Shown here: positions 36,088 to 48,080 of the stretch, one piece after another | Layout of the letters: each line of letters begins with the position of its first letter | Numbering within the stretch: position 1 is the first letter of the stretch | Made by a program: the position numbers and the translations under genes | The notes under the pieces: generated by a model | Databases searched by the model: none | What the model was told of the DNA's origin: nothing | The model's input: only the letters and a program-made list of their open reading frames with translations | NCBI GenBank assembly: GCA_951213105.1 | Contig: OX578139.1 | Location: 67,286,634 to 67,350,633, forward strand | Source: Amaurobius ferox | Lineage: Eukaryota; Arthropoda; Arachnida; Araneae; Amaurobiidae | Direction: 5' to 3' | Length of the DNA: 64,000 nucleotides

Positions 36088-37105
36088 AATGGATCCAATA
36101 TTTCTGAACTTCTGTGTAATTTGCTTTGTGTCAGTCAGCTGAATGTTCTGTACTGCAAGTTCTGTGCCAGTGCAGCTTTCTGAATGTGAGTGCCATGTTA
36201 ATCAGGTTGAAGTAGTGTTTTAAAATTCTAAATACTTAAATAATAATTTTTTTTGCTTTACTTTAATGATAAGCAGTAATGTTTTAAAGTAATTTTAAGA
36301 TAATTAAGTACTTGATGGATTAGAGTTTTGGTAAGGATTTTTAAGGATAACTGATAATTTTTATCTCTGTTTTATTTTATGAATGTGTGAATGATTTTTT
36401 TTTAATTTAAAGGTCTAGTAAATTTTAGAAATTTTTTTTTGTCATTTGGTGTTTGTTGACTTATTGGTTGGGGGTACCGCCACCTCTAGGTTTGCAACTT
36501 TCTAATGGACTTGTTTCTTGCCTGGGTGCCTGATCAACATTCTTGGTTTGAAAATTTGTCTCATTTTCTAAATTAGTAATTTTTTTTAAATGTCTTTTAA
36601 AGTAATTTGTTGGCAAGGTTGGATAATAGTTAATAAATTGATTTCTGTGAAAAGTAAATTTATAGAATTTTAATTGTAAAATTTTTGAAGAAAGAAAACT
36701 TTTTGTTTAGTTAAACTTTTTGTGAGTTGAGTAAATTAAATTTTCATGTCTCTGTGGTACTCACCAGAAAATGTATTAGTGTTTAAGTTTTAAAAGGGGC
36801 AATTTCATCATTTGTGTCTTGTTAATTTGGTGTTGTCTTGTAAAGGTCTATGCTTGTATTGAGACTTATTTTTTTTGACTCACGAGTCAAACTTTAGGCC
36901 ACTCTTGGATTTTGGTTATTATGCTGGTCATGATCTTGTTTGTTTTTGTTTTTTTCTTTGATGTACATGTACATCGCTCAAAATTTACACTAAATTCCTC
37001 TCAATGGAACATATGTCATTGGGAACTTAATGCAGGTATTTTCCTAGTATTGTGTGGAAAAATTCCCCGCTTTGCAGGAAATTTTTCTCCCGGGCCCCGA
37101 AGGAG
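36088..37105 (+). other. Non-coding region between gag-protease and 3' LTR
   Basis: About 1 kb, rich in T runs, without any frame resembling reverse transcriptase or integrase. It ends GGGCCCCGAAGGAG just before the 3' LTR. The GAAGGAG run at 37099-37105 is a short candidate polypurine tract. The region may hold packaging signals or be what remains after pol was lost. Confidence 0.6.
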
Positions 37106-38276
37106 TGTGATAAGGCTTTCACACCTCTGTGTTAAAATTGTATATTAAAGTATTGTTTTATTTCTGTGTGATTGAAAGTGTCAATTTCGAAATGTAAATG
37201 TCTTTTCTACATGTTTTCAATTACATTGACTTTTAAGGGAAGTGAACTCTAAAATCGCAAAAGTGTTTATGTTCCAGAAAAATAGTAATAGTTTTGTATT
37301 TTCGCTTCTCAGTCGCTAGTTGGGAACTTGCAGGTTTTGCGCACGCGCGCGTTTGAAAAAGGATTTTGGAAGCAGAGTGGAAGGAGTCGTGGAAAAATGT
37401 AGACGTGTGTGTTTGATTCGCGTATGATCGCGAATTTTAAGAAAAGGTGGATTAATTTTGAAAGTGGAAGGATGTGATTAAAATATGTAACATAGTTCGA
37501 CAAGTTGTGCGTAGAGTCGTTTGGCTCGGTTCAGAGATGAGTCACTCGTGTTTTTAAATGAATCAGCCTGGTAGTAATGGAATAATGAGTCTTGTGAAAA
37601 GAGAAAATGGTTCTTTCACTGGTCGGCTTGAATCGCTAATAGGGCTAGAGGGAAAGCTCATTTTACAGCGATTTGTATTTGCCTGACTCCTCCTTGTGTC
37701 CTAAGGTACGAATCAACCAATCTCCGTAACCAACCAAGATGTCGAATTCCGCCAGCATGATGTTGTGTAGTCAAGTTTCCCGACCATTATGGATTTTGTT
37801 CTGCGCAAGAATCTCGATGAGTTTATGCCGAGAGTCCATCCTGATATCCTTTCCCATGGTACAGAATTGTAAATGTTATATTTAAAAGAGACGAGGTAAA
37901 GTTTTATATATATTTAGTCTTCCACCTAACGAATAGAGTGTTAATTGTCAAATCCTCGTGAGCATCGAATCATTGATGATGTTATATGAAAATGTCGTAT
38001 ATGTTCAAAGTATACAAATGTGATATATAAATGTCAAGTATAATATGAGGAATATTGTGTTTATTTTATGTATCAGAAAATATGTGTATTCTCTTGGTTC
38101 CTCTTCCTCCAGGGGTGTTCTTAATGGTCACCCTACCGAGTGTAACTCTGAGTTATTGCGAGAAATGCTTGTACTCCACTGTTTTCGATCAACTGCCTTG
38201 TTATTTCATGTTTAATAAATGTGTTTGATTTCAAAACTTTGTCTTCTCTGTCGAGTATACCAAAACGTTCGCGACA
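37106..38276 (+). repeat. 3' LTR
   Basis: Same length (1171 bases) and ends as the 5' LTR. The only difference noticed by eye is at 37145. It is followed by gtac, the target duplication. Confidence 0.95.
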
Positions 38277-38565
38277 GTACTAACAACTTAAACAACAAAA
38301 TACTTATACCACCTAATACTAAATACTAGTTATACCACACTAGTTTTAACAGTACTGAATACTAGTTATACCATACTAGTTATAACATTATAATAAATAC
38401 TAGTTATAATACTGTACTAAATATTAGTTATAACACCTTAAACAACAAAATACTTATACCACCTAATACTAAATACTAGTTATACCATACTAGTTATACC
38501 ATACTAGTTATAACACTATACAAAATACTAGTTATAACACTGTAAATACTAGTTTTAAAACCTTA
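38277..38565 (+). repeat. ACTAGTTATA-rich minisatellite, right part
   Basis: Units with ACTAGTTATACCA and TAACACTATA words continue from 32660. A longer-period block (CTTAAACAACAAAATACTTA) occurs at about 38286 and 38446. Confidence 0.85.
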
Positions 38566-38691
38566 ACAAAAGCTAATGAAACTGAAATAATAAGATGTAT
38601 CTTTGAAATTCATTAACTAAATTGCGTCAATGAACATTAAATATAATGAACTTTACTGCATTTTTACTCAGGCTTTGGTTTCGAAATAAAA

Positions 38692-39060
38692 AATAACAAG
38701 AAAGATCAATCATGCATAAGCATTGATTATGAAACACTTTCCAACTGAAATGCAATTTCATTTAAAAATTTCTAAAATGTGATACATTAAGTGGTGATAT
38801 CTTTTACATTATCACAGTACTACAGTAATTTATTATACTTAAATATTTAAAACTGTATCGAAATATAAATCATCTAATTCTTTATGCAAAATCAATGAAT
38901 ATTTCATTCATATAACTTGTATTCCAGACTCCAAAGCTAAATAATTTTGTGTGAAAAAAATTCAGCAATTCTGTTGTAATTCATTTTACAATCGCTTGAG
39001 ATATTTGCATTCTGCATATGTTAAAATTAGGCTTCGTTGAAGAAATAATAAAAGTTTAGG
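38692..39060 (-). mobile_element. Family C fragment, 3' end
   Basis: The 3' hairpin (ATCAATCATGC...GCATTGATT) and AAACACTTTCCAAC are at 38706-38745 on the plus strand. The reverse of the family's 3' third follows. The 5' part is missing. Confidence 0.75.
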
Positions 39061-39149
39061 GATAATTTAAAATCACAACTATTGTAATTGCATAGGCACG
39101 GAATTTAGATACACAGATAATACACAGATACACAGATAATATATGTGTG

Positions 39150-39981
39150 TATGTGTATGTACTCAAAGTATTAGAATCGTGCCGAAGATCGGAATTCGAA
39201 TTTTCAAAGGATCTACACGTTTTGGGACTTCTAGAACACGAAAATACTATTTTTAGGAAGACGTCTGTGTGTGTAAGGGTATATCTGTGTATGTTTCTGT
39301 GTGTCTGTGAGGATATTACATCCACTCTAATTGAAAAACTAATGGACCGAATTTCATACAATTTGGTAGGTATGTTTCTTGTGGGAACTCCTGATGTTCA
39401 TTAGATTATAGTACGATTCGTAATAAAAGAATCTGCCTTCTTTGCGAAATGGCCGCAGAAATTGCCTTTATCCACTCTAGCTAAAAACTAATGGAACAAA
39501 TTTAACAAAATTTGGTGTATAATATTTCAATAACCTACAAGTGATTTATACCAAATTTAACAAAATTTTGTATATAAATAATTTGTATTTTATTCTTGTA
39601 CGATTCGGGAAAAAGGAACGGGGTATTTTTAATCCGTAAAAATCGTTATATATAAAAATAAAAGTCTAAGTGTGCTCGATTATATCAATTAAATTCCTAT
39701 TTTATACGTGATTTTTGGCAACAAAAAGAATAAGACTAACCCCATTACTTTAGGACTAGCCGTTCTTGAGATATTCTAGTTTTTTCGCGTTTTCGCTACG
39801 CCACCTTTGACAATAAATCCAGCTATCAAATGAGCACCAAATTTAAGTTTAACGTGCAAATTCAATGCCATTTAAAATACTTATGGGTGTTATTTTGTGC
39901 AGATAAATTCAAATTATTATTGAAGAAATAAAGAGAACGAATATGAGTCTGCAGGGAAAGACATGTGCTGTCCACATCAGA
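39150..39981 (-). mobile_element. Family B element, copy 1
   Basis: The 5' end on the minus strand resembles TCTGATGTGGACAGCACATG at 39981. The interior holds the family blocks AAAACTAATGGACC, CTAGCCGTTCTTGAGATAT and GTCTGTGTGTGTAAGG. The 3' portion at 39160-39260 has ACACGTTTTGGGACTTCTAG. A related block after 39420 repeats part of the AAAACTAATGGA region. No ORF is recognisable. Confidence 0.65.
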
Positions 39982-40428
39982 ATTTTTAACAATATTACAA
40001 CAATGATTTATAGAAGTGAACGGGGATTATTTTCAGGCCATTTCGAAAAAATATATGATCTATATTTAAAGAGTCATCAAATTTTTGTCGAATAAAATAT
40101 TCAACAAATTTAAGCTGTGTACCAAATTTTAACTCTCTAGGACGTAGGAAAGTGCATTAAAAATGTCATCAAATACGTATATCATGAAGAGCTATATAAA
40201 ATTAAAAAAAAAATTAAAAATTGTTATCTACCAAATTTATTTTAAAATGTGAAGTTTCTCTCATATGCAAAATGATTAAACACTTGGAAAGATATTTATT
40301 ATACAATATATCTCTCTTTTCTTTCTAGAGGATATCCCAAAATCAGAATTTAATTGAATTTGTTTTTTCCCCATATTAAATAATTTTTAATTAAAAAACT
40401 ACTTAACATATTTTACTGAATTTTTTTT
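39982..40428. other. Unassigned AT-rich stretch
   Basis: No gene or shared repeat was noticed. Runs of A and T are frequent. Confidence 0.4.
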
Positions 40429-41720
40429 AACACTTTACAACAAAGTTGAAAAGTGTTTATGACTTTATTCATTTTGTCTGTCTGTCGGTTAGCACGATAA
40501 CTGCCGTAAAAATGACTTAATCAAAATGAAATTTTAGTATGTTGTTCGGACGGTCTGTAGGACCTATGGGAATATAAATGAATAATATCACCCAATTAGT
40601 TTTGGATTCAACCCGGGTTGAAAAAATGAAATACATTGAGCTCTATGGGACTTAATTTTTCAAACATTTTTTAAGCGGATTTAAAATTCACAAATTGCTT
40701 CGAAAATTTTAGGTAATATTCAAATTGTTCCATAAAATATACAAAAAAAAATTCAGCGAAATATATTCAGTAGTGTTTTAAATAAAAATTAAAATAATAA
40801 TTACACATCTTATATGAAACGAGCACGTGACCATGATATGAAACGATCACATGACCCACTTCAAAATGATATATGGCATCCATCTTGTTTCAAAATCGTG
40901 ATTTTTTAAAGTTCTTTTTAATTCATATTGCGTGTTGTATCCGTCCTAAAACTACTTTATTTTTGCTTAAATTCTGTGCATCTACATACTGAAACAACGC
41001 AATGACAATATATTTGAGTTTAAATGCTCATCGAAATTTGATTATTTCTACAACTAAGCCTATTTTTCATCTATGTAAAATGTAAACAGCAAAATATGTA
41101 GAATGAGTTGTATTAGAAGTTTTGTATTTCTGTAACACAAAATCATTTAGTCCATTTAGTCTGCGTAGCTGATATGAATGAAATATTCATTGATTTTACA
41201 AGAGAAGGACGATTTTTTTCGATGAAGTTTTACGCATAGAGTTTGATTACTTGTAGCTCCATGGTCTTAATTTTTAAATAAAATAAATTATTATAGTATT
41301 GTGATGAATGAAATGAATGGGAGAAAGTTATGAATGAAATGCTGTTTTTATAGAGAGATCCAGGCGTGTTATTGTTTCTATGACGTCATTTGAATGAATT
41401 TCAGTTGTTTTCGATGATGTTTTCAAACATAATAAATTATAGTAGTATTATGATAGTTTTAAAAATATTACCGTGGAATGTATCTCATTTTAGAGATATT
41501 TAAACCAGGAAATTTATATTGCAATGCCGTCATTTGAATGAAGTGCATTTTTTTCAATCAAGGTTTAAGTTTTCAAATATAATATATTAATGTAGTATTG
41601 TGATAAGTTTTAAAATATTACCGAGCATTTTATTGCATTTTAGACTTTTTAAAATAAAATTGCATTGAAGTTGGAAAGTGTTTCATAATCAATGCTTTAA
41701 GCATGATTGATCTTTCTTGT
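40429..41720 (+). mobile_element. Family C element, copy 2, near full length
   Basis: It has the 5' palindrome AACACTTTACAAC AAA GTTGAAAAGTGTT, the internal landmarks in the same order as copy 1, and the 3' GTTGGAAAGTGTTTCATAAT with the ATCAATGC...GCATGATTGAT hairpin. It lacks the second partial unit seen at 20274. A reversed 5' fragment follows immediately. Confidence 0.85.
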
Positions 41721-41721
41721 T

Positions 41722-42044
41722 TATATATTCTATGGGATAATGTGAATATTTCCTAAAAATTTCGAAGCAATTCGTGAATTTTAAATTTACTTAAAAAATG
41801 TTTGAAAAATTAGGTCCCATAGGGTTCAATGTATTTCATTTTTTCAACCCGGGTTCAATAAAAAACTAATTGGGTGATATTATTTATTTATATTCCCATA
41901 GGTCCCACAGATCGTCTGAAAAACATACTAAAATTTCATTTTGATAATGTCATTTTTACTGCAGTTATCGTGCTAACGGCCAGACAGACAGACAGACAGA
42001 ATGAACAAAGTCATAAACACTTTTCAACTTTGTTGTAAAGTGTT
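41722..42044 (-). mobile_element. Family C fragment, 5' end, inverted relative to copy 2
   Basis: On the minus strand it starts AACACTTTACAACAAAGTTG at 42044 and runs about 320 bases into the element. It therefore forms an inverted pair with 40429-40760. Confidence 0.85.
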
Positions 42045-42069
42045 AAAAAAATGCCATTTATGAAAGGAT

Positions 42070-42270
42070 TTTCAGATTCCCTTCTCATATTAATGTATAG
42101 AGAAAGTTTTGCTTTATGAAGAATTCTGTACTCAAAGATTTGAAGGATATTTTAAGACTCCCAGAACACAGTTCAAGCATGTATGCGTATGCGTTTATGT
42201 TGAGAGAATATGATAACTCTTAAACAAATGTAAGCATCGTCTTGAAATTTTATCTGGACACTAGAAAATG
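42070..42270 (-). mobile_element. Family B-like fragment
   Basis: A CTTCTCATATTAATGTATAG hairpin-like start, a TTGAAGGATATTTTAAGACT block and a CCCAGAACAC block follow the order of the family B 3' end. It is diverged and short. Confidence 0.4.
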
Positions 42271-42549
42271 TATGCGGCATTACCTGTGTCTTAAATAAGC
42301 TCAAGCTGCTTAAGTAATATAGATGCGCATTTTATACGTCCCCTTAAATAAGCTTTTTGATACGCCCTAAATAAGCGGGCTGCAATTCACCACGCACAAA
42401 CATATGTTTCACTAATCTTTTGCAGAATGACACATAAATATCTTATGTGTTTTATATGCTATACTTTACATTTGTGTATTAAACGGATATCCAAGATTGT
42501 CTAAAATCAACACTGATGAATGAAAATCGCAGTAAAGAAAAATATTTTC

Positions 42550-42672
42550 TTCCGTTATCCCAAACGAAGAACCTTTCAAAAAGACAGGTATTTGACATAC
42601 TTTATCCCAAACAGTTCGACCCCCCCCTTTGCAGGCATTGGCGTCCATTGATGCCAATGCCTGCAAAAGGGG
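42550..42672. repeat. D-family foldback, shorter copy
   Basis: The left arm (AAAGACAGGTATTTGACATA, CAGTTCGACCCC, TTTGCAGGCATTGGCGTCCA) is followed by a short reverse arm (TGCCAATGCCTGCAAAAGGG). It is the same family as 30401-30690 with most of the right arm missing. Confidence 0.85.
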
Positions 42673-43047
42673 ATGCTTCTAAATTTTAAATGTATCTTTT
42701 AAATTAGCGAATTTATAAAATCGCAATATTTACAGCCCATGTCTAGAGAGAAAGTCTGAGATGCAATTGCCCGTCTGGAACGATAGTGTGGAATATCGTT
42801 TGCAGCTGCTATGATAAATAAATTTGACGAAATGTAGGGAAATGGGTTATTTTCGGTTGTGGAAATTTCTAACTTTTAAACTAATTCGAATTTTAAAAAA
42901 TCTCGTCAAGTCGCATTGTCCGAGAACTTGAAGTACCTCTGTACCGAATTTCGCCGCTGTCCGCAGCTTCAATTCTTCGCTGCAGACGACACAAACAGTA
43001 AAATAGACAGTTTCTCTTTTATGGAAGACACTTTATTTTATAAAATA
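42673..43047. other. Unassigned stretch
   Basis: No gene or shared repeat was noticed. It is AT-rich. Confidence 0.4.
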
Positions 43048-43793
43048 TGATGTCGGCAGCATCTGATTTTCCGTAATGCAATACCTTTACTTTTTTCACT
43101 GCTAAATAATGATGTATAGGATTCATGGCACAATGTTAATGCGAAATAAATGATTATTGGTGAATTCTTGGGCGTTAAAATATAAAACTATTACAAAAGT
43201 ATCTTCTGTCGTAAACGAAACGAACTAAATCCACGAGAATGATGTTAATAGATTTGTTGCATGATACTGATATGAAACGTGAGCATATTTGAAAACACTT
43301 ATCACCTTTTACATTTTATGTAATTTTATTGAAAAAATTGTTTGAAAATCTTGAAATATTTCAAGAACGGTTCATGCTAGGTCTTTTAAAGTTTCTACCA
43401 TTCGTTTCCTGATAAAAATTTACTTCTGATGTGATTATTTATCATTATTGAAAGTCCTGGTTTTATAATGGCCTTCTCAAAAACATCATCTGAAAATTGG
43501 TTGTTTTGTGAGCAATCGATTGCCTTTAAAAGTCACAGGGTTCCAGTATTTACTGATTGAAATAATAGTATCAAATTGTTTCGGAGACGAAATTATTCGC
43601 TCATAAGATATCGTGTCCATAGGCTCACGGACAAATACACTACCATACATGTGCACATTAACACATACATCATTTCCAAAGCGTTTGATTCGAGTTCAGA
43701 CATGTTTAAAACGTGTTCGTTCATTTAAAACTCGAATTCGAATTTTCCATTCTCCACGACATTTTCCTTATACATTAATATGCAGGAAAAGTA
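43048..43793 (+). mobile_element. Family A relative, diverged
   Basis: The order of family A landmarks is kept but heavily mutated: GATGTCGGCAGCATCTGA, then AATGATGTTAATAGATTTGT, CAAGAACGGTTCATGCTAGG, GATATCGTGTCCATAGGCTC, CGAATTCGAATTTTCC and a terminal TTTCCTTATACATTAATATG palindrome. The GGCGAC-rich block is missing. This is an old copy or a sister subfamily. Confidence 0.65.
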
Positions 43794-43796
43794 AAA

Positions 43797-43860
43797 ATCT
43801 GACGTGGACAGCACATGATTTCCTCTATAGACTCAAATTTATTTTATCTAAATATATTTA
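43797..43860 (+). mobile_element. Solo family B 5' end
   Basis: TCTGACGTGGACAGCACATG, then TCCTCTATAGACTCAAATTT, matches the complement of the family B end at 49746. Nothing of the rest follows. Confidence 0.55.
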
Positions 43861-43900
43861 GTTACAATTTTAACAATTTTTGACCATTCTTAAGAAAAAA

Positions 43901-45180
43901 TCTGATATGGGCAACACATGACTTTCCTTATATAATGCAAATAATTTACTACTTTTGCAGTTAAAAAAATGTTATTCTTATAGTAGATACTTATATTCTT
44001 TCCAAGATATTGAATTTTCTTCAATTAGTAGTCATTTTCATTGATTTAGCGTCATTTTTATCAATTTGGCGAGATTTTTGTTAATTTGGCAACAATTAAA
44101 AATATCGCCAAGTTGGCGACAATCCGCCAATTCCGTCGCCAAAATCTTGCCAAACGTTATAGACGGAGAAATAAGTTATTCTTACAGCAGATAAATGAGT
44201 ATTGGTCTTCAAATACAAAAGTATTACTCAAAGTATCTTCTTTTATGAATGGAACAAGCTAGAACCACGAGAATGATGTCACTCAATTTATCGCATGGTA
44301 TTACATATGAAAAGTGAACATGTTTCTCAATACGAAATATTTTTTTTTATTTTATATAACTCTTTGATTTTTATTTTGTTAATTTGGCAACAATTAAAAA
44401 TATCGCCCAGTTGGCGACATTCCGCCAATTCCGTCGCCAGAATCTCGCCAAACGTTATGGACGGAGAAATAAGTTATTCTTACTGCAGATAAATGAGTAT
44501 TGGTGTTCAAATACAAAAGTATTACTCAAAGTATCTTCTTTTATGAATGGAACGAGCTAGAACCACGAGAATGATGTCACTCAATTTATCGCATGGTATT
44601 ACATATGAAAAGTGAACATGTTTCTCAATAGGAAATATTTTTTTTTATTTTATATAACTTTTTGATATTTTTTTTGAAAAATGTACAATATCTCGAGAAC
44701 GGTTCATGTTAGCGTTCTAAAATTTATGTCAATTGTTTTCTAATGAAAAATTACATAAGAAATGTCTATTTGCGTAACTTTATTAGCATTTTTGATTTTT
44801 TGACGATGTTTTCAAAATTTCACTCGAAAATTTAGGGGGGTCTGAACATTCGATTGCGTATAAAAACAACAGGCTTCCAGTGTTTACGGATAGTGATTTT
44901 TGTACCAAATTTTGTTCGAATCGGTCCATTCGTTCGTCAGTTATCGTCTCTACAGTCTGACTGACACACACACACACACATACTTTCACACACACACACA
45001 CACATACTTTCACACACACACACACACATACTTTCACACACACACACACAGCCATCACTTCAAAAGTGTTTGATTCGTGATCAGGGATGTTTGAAACGCG
45101 CTCTCCCGTCGAAAACTCGAATTTGAATTTTCGACCCCGTCACAATACTTTCCTTATACATTATGTATATAAGGAAAGTA
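43901..45180 (+). mobile_element. Family A element with a 288-bp internal tandem duplication
   Basis: Full ends are present: TCTGATATGGGCAACACATG at 43901 and the ATAAGGAAAGTA palindrome at 45180. A block starting GTTAATTTGGCAACAATTAA occurs at 44090 and again at 44378 with few differences. The (AC)n tract is broken by ACATACTTTCAC into three parts (44965-45050). Confidence 0.9.
44090..44665 (+). repeat. 288-bp direct tandem duplication within a family A copy
   Basis: Units 44090-44377 and 44378-44665 share sequence throughout. No other copy in the window has it, so it arose in this copy or in its immediate source. Confidence 0.85.
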
Positions 45181-47684
45181 AAAAAAAGAAAAAAAAAACA
45201 GATTCTATTAGGGGAAGTAGAATATATCATTTTCAAAGAACAGAGTTAATTAAATACGAGTATTTGAAAGTAAATTTGCATTTCTTTTTGCTGTTAAGTG
45301 TGCATCGCAGAAAACTAACTTTCAACACTTATTTGGTAGATTTTATAGCCGCACGTTTTAAAGAAATTTTCAGAGCTTTAGAATAAAATATTCTTTCAAT
45401 TTTCCCACATTTTAACGCCGATAAAAAGAATTGTTTTTTCCCATTCAGCACTTATCTGCTTTACTTAAACTGCAGACGATAAACAAATTTAAATTTTATT
45501 ATCTTTCGCGTACTTCCCTTAATGGCATTCGTTTGAGGACTACCTTCGCAAGAACAGAGCATAAAGGAGAGGGCGAGGGAGCAATTATTTTTCATTAAAG
45601 AAACTGAAATGCATGTTGTAAATAGAAATATTTTTAACTAAGTTAAATGTGTTCCCATTTAGAGCAATTATATTTCGCGATTTTATTCGTTATAAAACCA
45701 TTTTCAACGACAATTAGAATTTATATTTCATGAAGTGCTGGATGTTTTTTTCTCAGCAGAATATTTTAATTTAACGTTACCGAAAATGGAAATTATCATG
45801 AAAATTACCCTTTTTTCGGTCATTAGAGTATGATAGGACATTTTTGCTCATGTTTCAAAAATATTTTTAGTTAATTTTTAGATAGTACAGAGCAACTGTT
45901 GATAATGAACCGTGGATTAGTTTTCAATAATCCAGTGCCAACATTTTAAATACTAGGTTATAGCTGTGCACAAACTCATAAAACTGATAATGCTCTTGAT
46001 TGTAAAACTGATAATGTTTTAACAAATTCTGTGGGAGTGAATTTGTTCACCAGTCTGTATTTTCATGCATGTAATATGTTGTAACAACAACACCTATTCA
46101 AAGAATGATTAAGATAAATTACGATTTTAAAACATTGAAACTAGATAACTCAAAGCAAATTTACATTTGCAAAATTGATGTTATTAAAAATTGTAATTTC
46201 GAAACATTGATTTTTATATGGAACAAATCATCAGAAAATATGTGAATTTAAAGCACGGATACAAATACATGAATAATGGGTGTGATGCTTCTGATATTTG
46301 CCATTATATTCAACAAGGGGGGTCGCTCAGCTTAAAACAATGTTGGCACAATACAATATGTTTAGGACTTAGAATTTTGAGATACGTGCTTACAAATTTT
46401 ACCACCAAGTAAATGGGTGATTATATGGAACCCCCCAAAAATAAATACCAGCGTTTATTGCTTCGTTATCTGATATTTAACAACAGAGCCATCCGTGCTT
46501 GGCTCAGTGATATACTGGTTTGCAACTGTTTCGATTTATGGACATGAAAGCGATTAGCCACTTCAAGTATTGAGATCTTCTAATTACCTTTCAATGTTTT
46601 AGCTGATAATTAGCTGTGACCAGGATAATGTGATGATATCATCTGACTGTTAAGAGAATTGACTGATTTTCAAAAGTTCTTATCGTAGAATCCTATACGA
46701 CAAGATATGGGAGAGGGAAGAGATTGTTCTTTATTGAAAAGCTATCATTCTTATTTTCAGTTGTATAGGGTGTAGTGTATATTTTTAAATAAGATTTTCT
46801 TTAATTGCAGGATTAAAATTTTTTAATAATTTTTAATGATTTTAGGCGTAGGTTAAATTTTTATAATAAATTACATGTATTGCCTACAATATTTACATAT
46901 TTTTAAAGACCACAAGTACTCATCCCTCCCCCATGATAGTCTCGTATTATTGGACTCCAGGATAACAACACTTAAAAGTCAGTCAAATTACTTATCAGTT
47001 AGATAAATATCCTTATACTTATCCTGACCAATGTGCATTATCAGTTAGAACTGCATAAAAGTATTGTAAATGTCTCAATTAAAACGACCTAATTGTCATG
47101 TCTAATGTCATGTCTTAAAATTGTCATGTCTTAAAATTGTCATGTCTAATTATTAGGGCGCAGAACTGAATATACATTAAAAACCCTCAAAATATATCAT
47201 ATAATATGGAGTAAAAACATTCAAAATATGCACATAAATAAAAATTTATCCGCATGTTGCGATGTGTTTTAAACAAATTTTTAACCAGTGAATGAATTTA
47301 AATGTCGATTTTACTATTATATTTTTTCGATTTTGTGTTGAATTTGATTTTTTCTTTGAAAAACATCCCGAAAAATAACATACTGAAAATATACAAAATC
47401 AAAGGCGTAAAATAAGAGTAATGTCGAAAACATCACAGACAGTTATTTGTAACCTTTAATATTCTAGCAATGAAAAGTGAAAGTACAAAGAGAATAAAAA
47501 ACGTAAGCGAATATAATAATTAAAACTAAAAGTTTTGTTATACCTGGAATAAACTCTGTTTAGAATTAAGAAAGCAATTTGGCACTAGGATAAATATAAA
47601 TTAAGCTTTTTCCAACTTTTCTCATGTAATCTGCCGCGTTCGACAAAATTACAACACATTGTCGAACAGCACATTTTACTTTAC
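45181..47684. other. Unassigned AT-rich stretch
   Basis: About 2.5 kb without a recognised gene or window-wide repeat. Short direct repeats of TAAAATTGTCATGTC are at 47092-47148. The 64-codon ORF at 46218-46412 has no family features. This is the best candidate for unique sequence in the middle of the window. Confidence 0.4.
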
Positions 47685-48080
47685 AATACATGGTAATGTA
47701 GAAAGTATTAGAATCATGTCGAAAATCGCTACTAGAGTTTTCGACGGATTTACATTTTTCGAGCACACTAGAATCTGAATTTTTTTTAGCGTGATGTCTG
47801 TGTGTCTGTCTATGTAATGTATGTATCCATTCTAATTCAAAATAACTGACCAAATTTCTTAAATTTGGTGGATAAGTTACTTGTGGGTGACCCTGGTGCT
47901 GGTTAGATTTTGATACGCTTTGGAAAATAAGAACTTGCTTTATTTTGCAAAATAACACACAAAAAAGTATGTATCCACTCTAGTACATTGCCGTGTACTC
48001 ATGTATATTACCATGTACTCATGTATATTACCATGTACTTATGTACATTACCATGTATTGTAGAGAAAGTAAAAGTTAAA
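47685..48080 (-). mobile_element. Family B fragment with CATGTACT-type repeats
   Basis: A TACTTTACAATACATGGTAA hairpin at 47675-47705 and an AGAATCATGTCGAAAATCGC block are followed by the GTGATGTCTGTGTGTCTGTC block. At 47993-48050, ATTACCATGTACTCATGTAT repeats about three times; these units resemble the hairpin sequence itself. Confidence 0.55.

Larger units (their letters stand above)
32661..38276 (+). mobile_element. Full-length non-autonomous Gypsy-like LTR retrotransposon (gag-protease only)
   Basis: Two LTRs of 1171 bases each, TGTGATAAGG...CGCGACA, frame an internal region with one intact gag-protease ORF. The same four bases, gtac, flank both sides (32657-32660 and 38277-38280). A primer binding site follows the 5' LTR. 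No reverse transcriptase, RNase H or integrase sequence was seen in the 1 kb after the ORF, so it resembles TR-GAG-type elements and would need those activities in trans. By eye the LTRs differ at about one position (C at 32700, T at 37145), which suggests a recent insertion. It lies in the ACTAGTTATA minisatellite. Confidence 0.9.
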
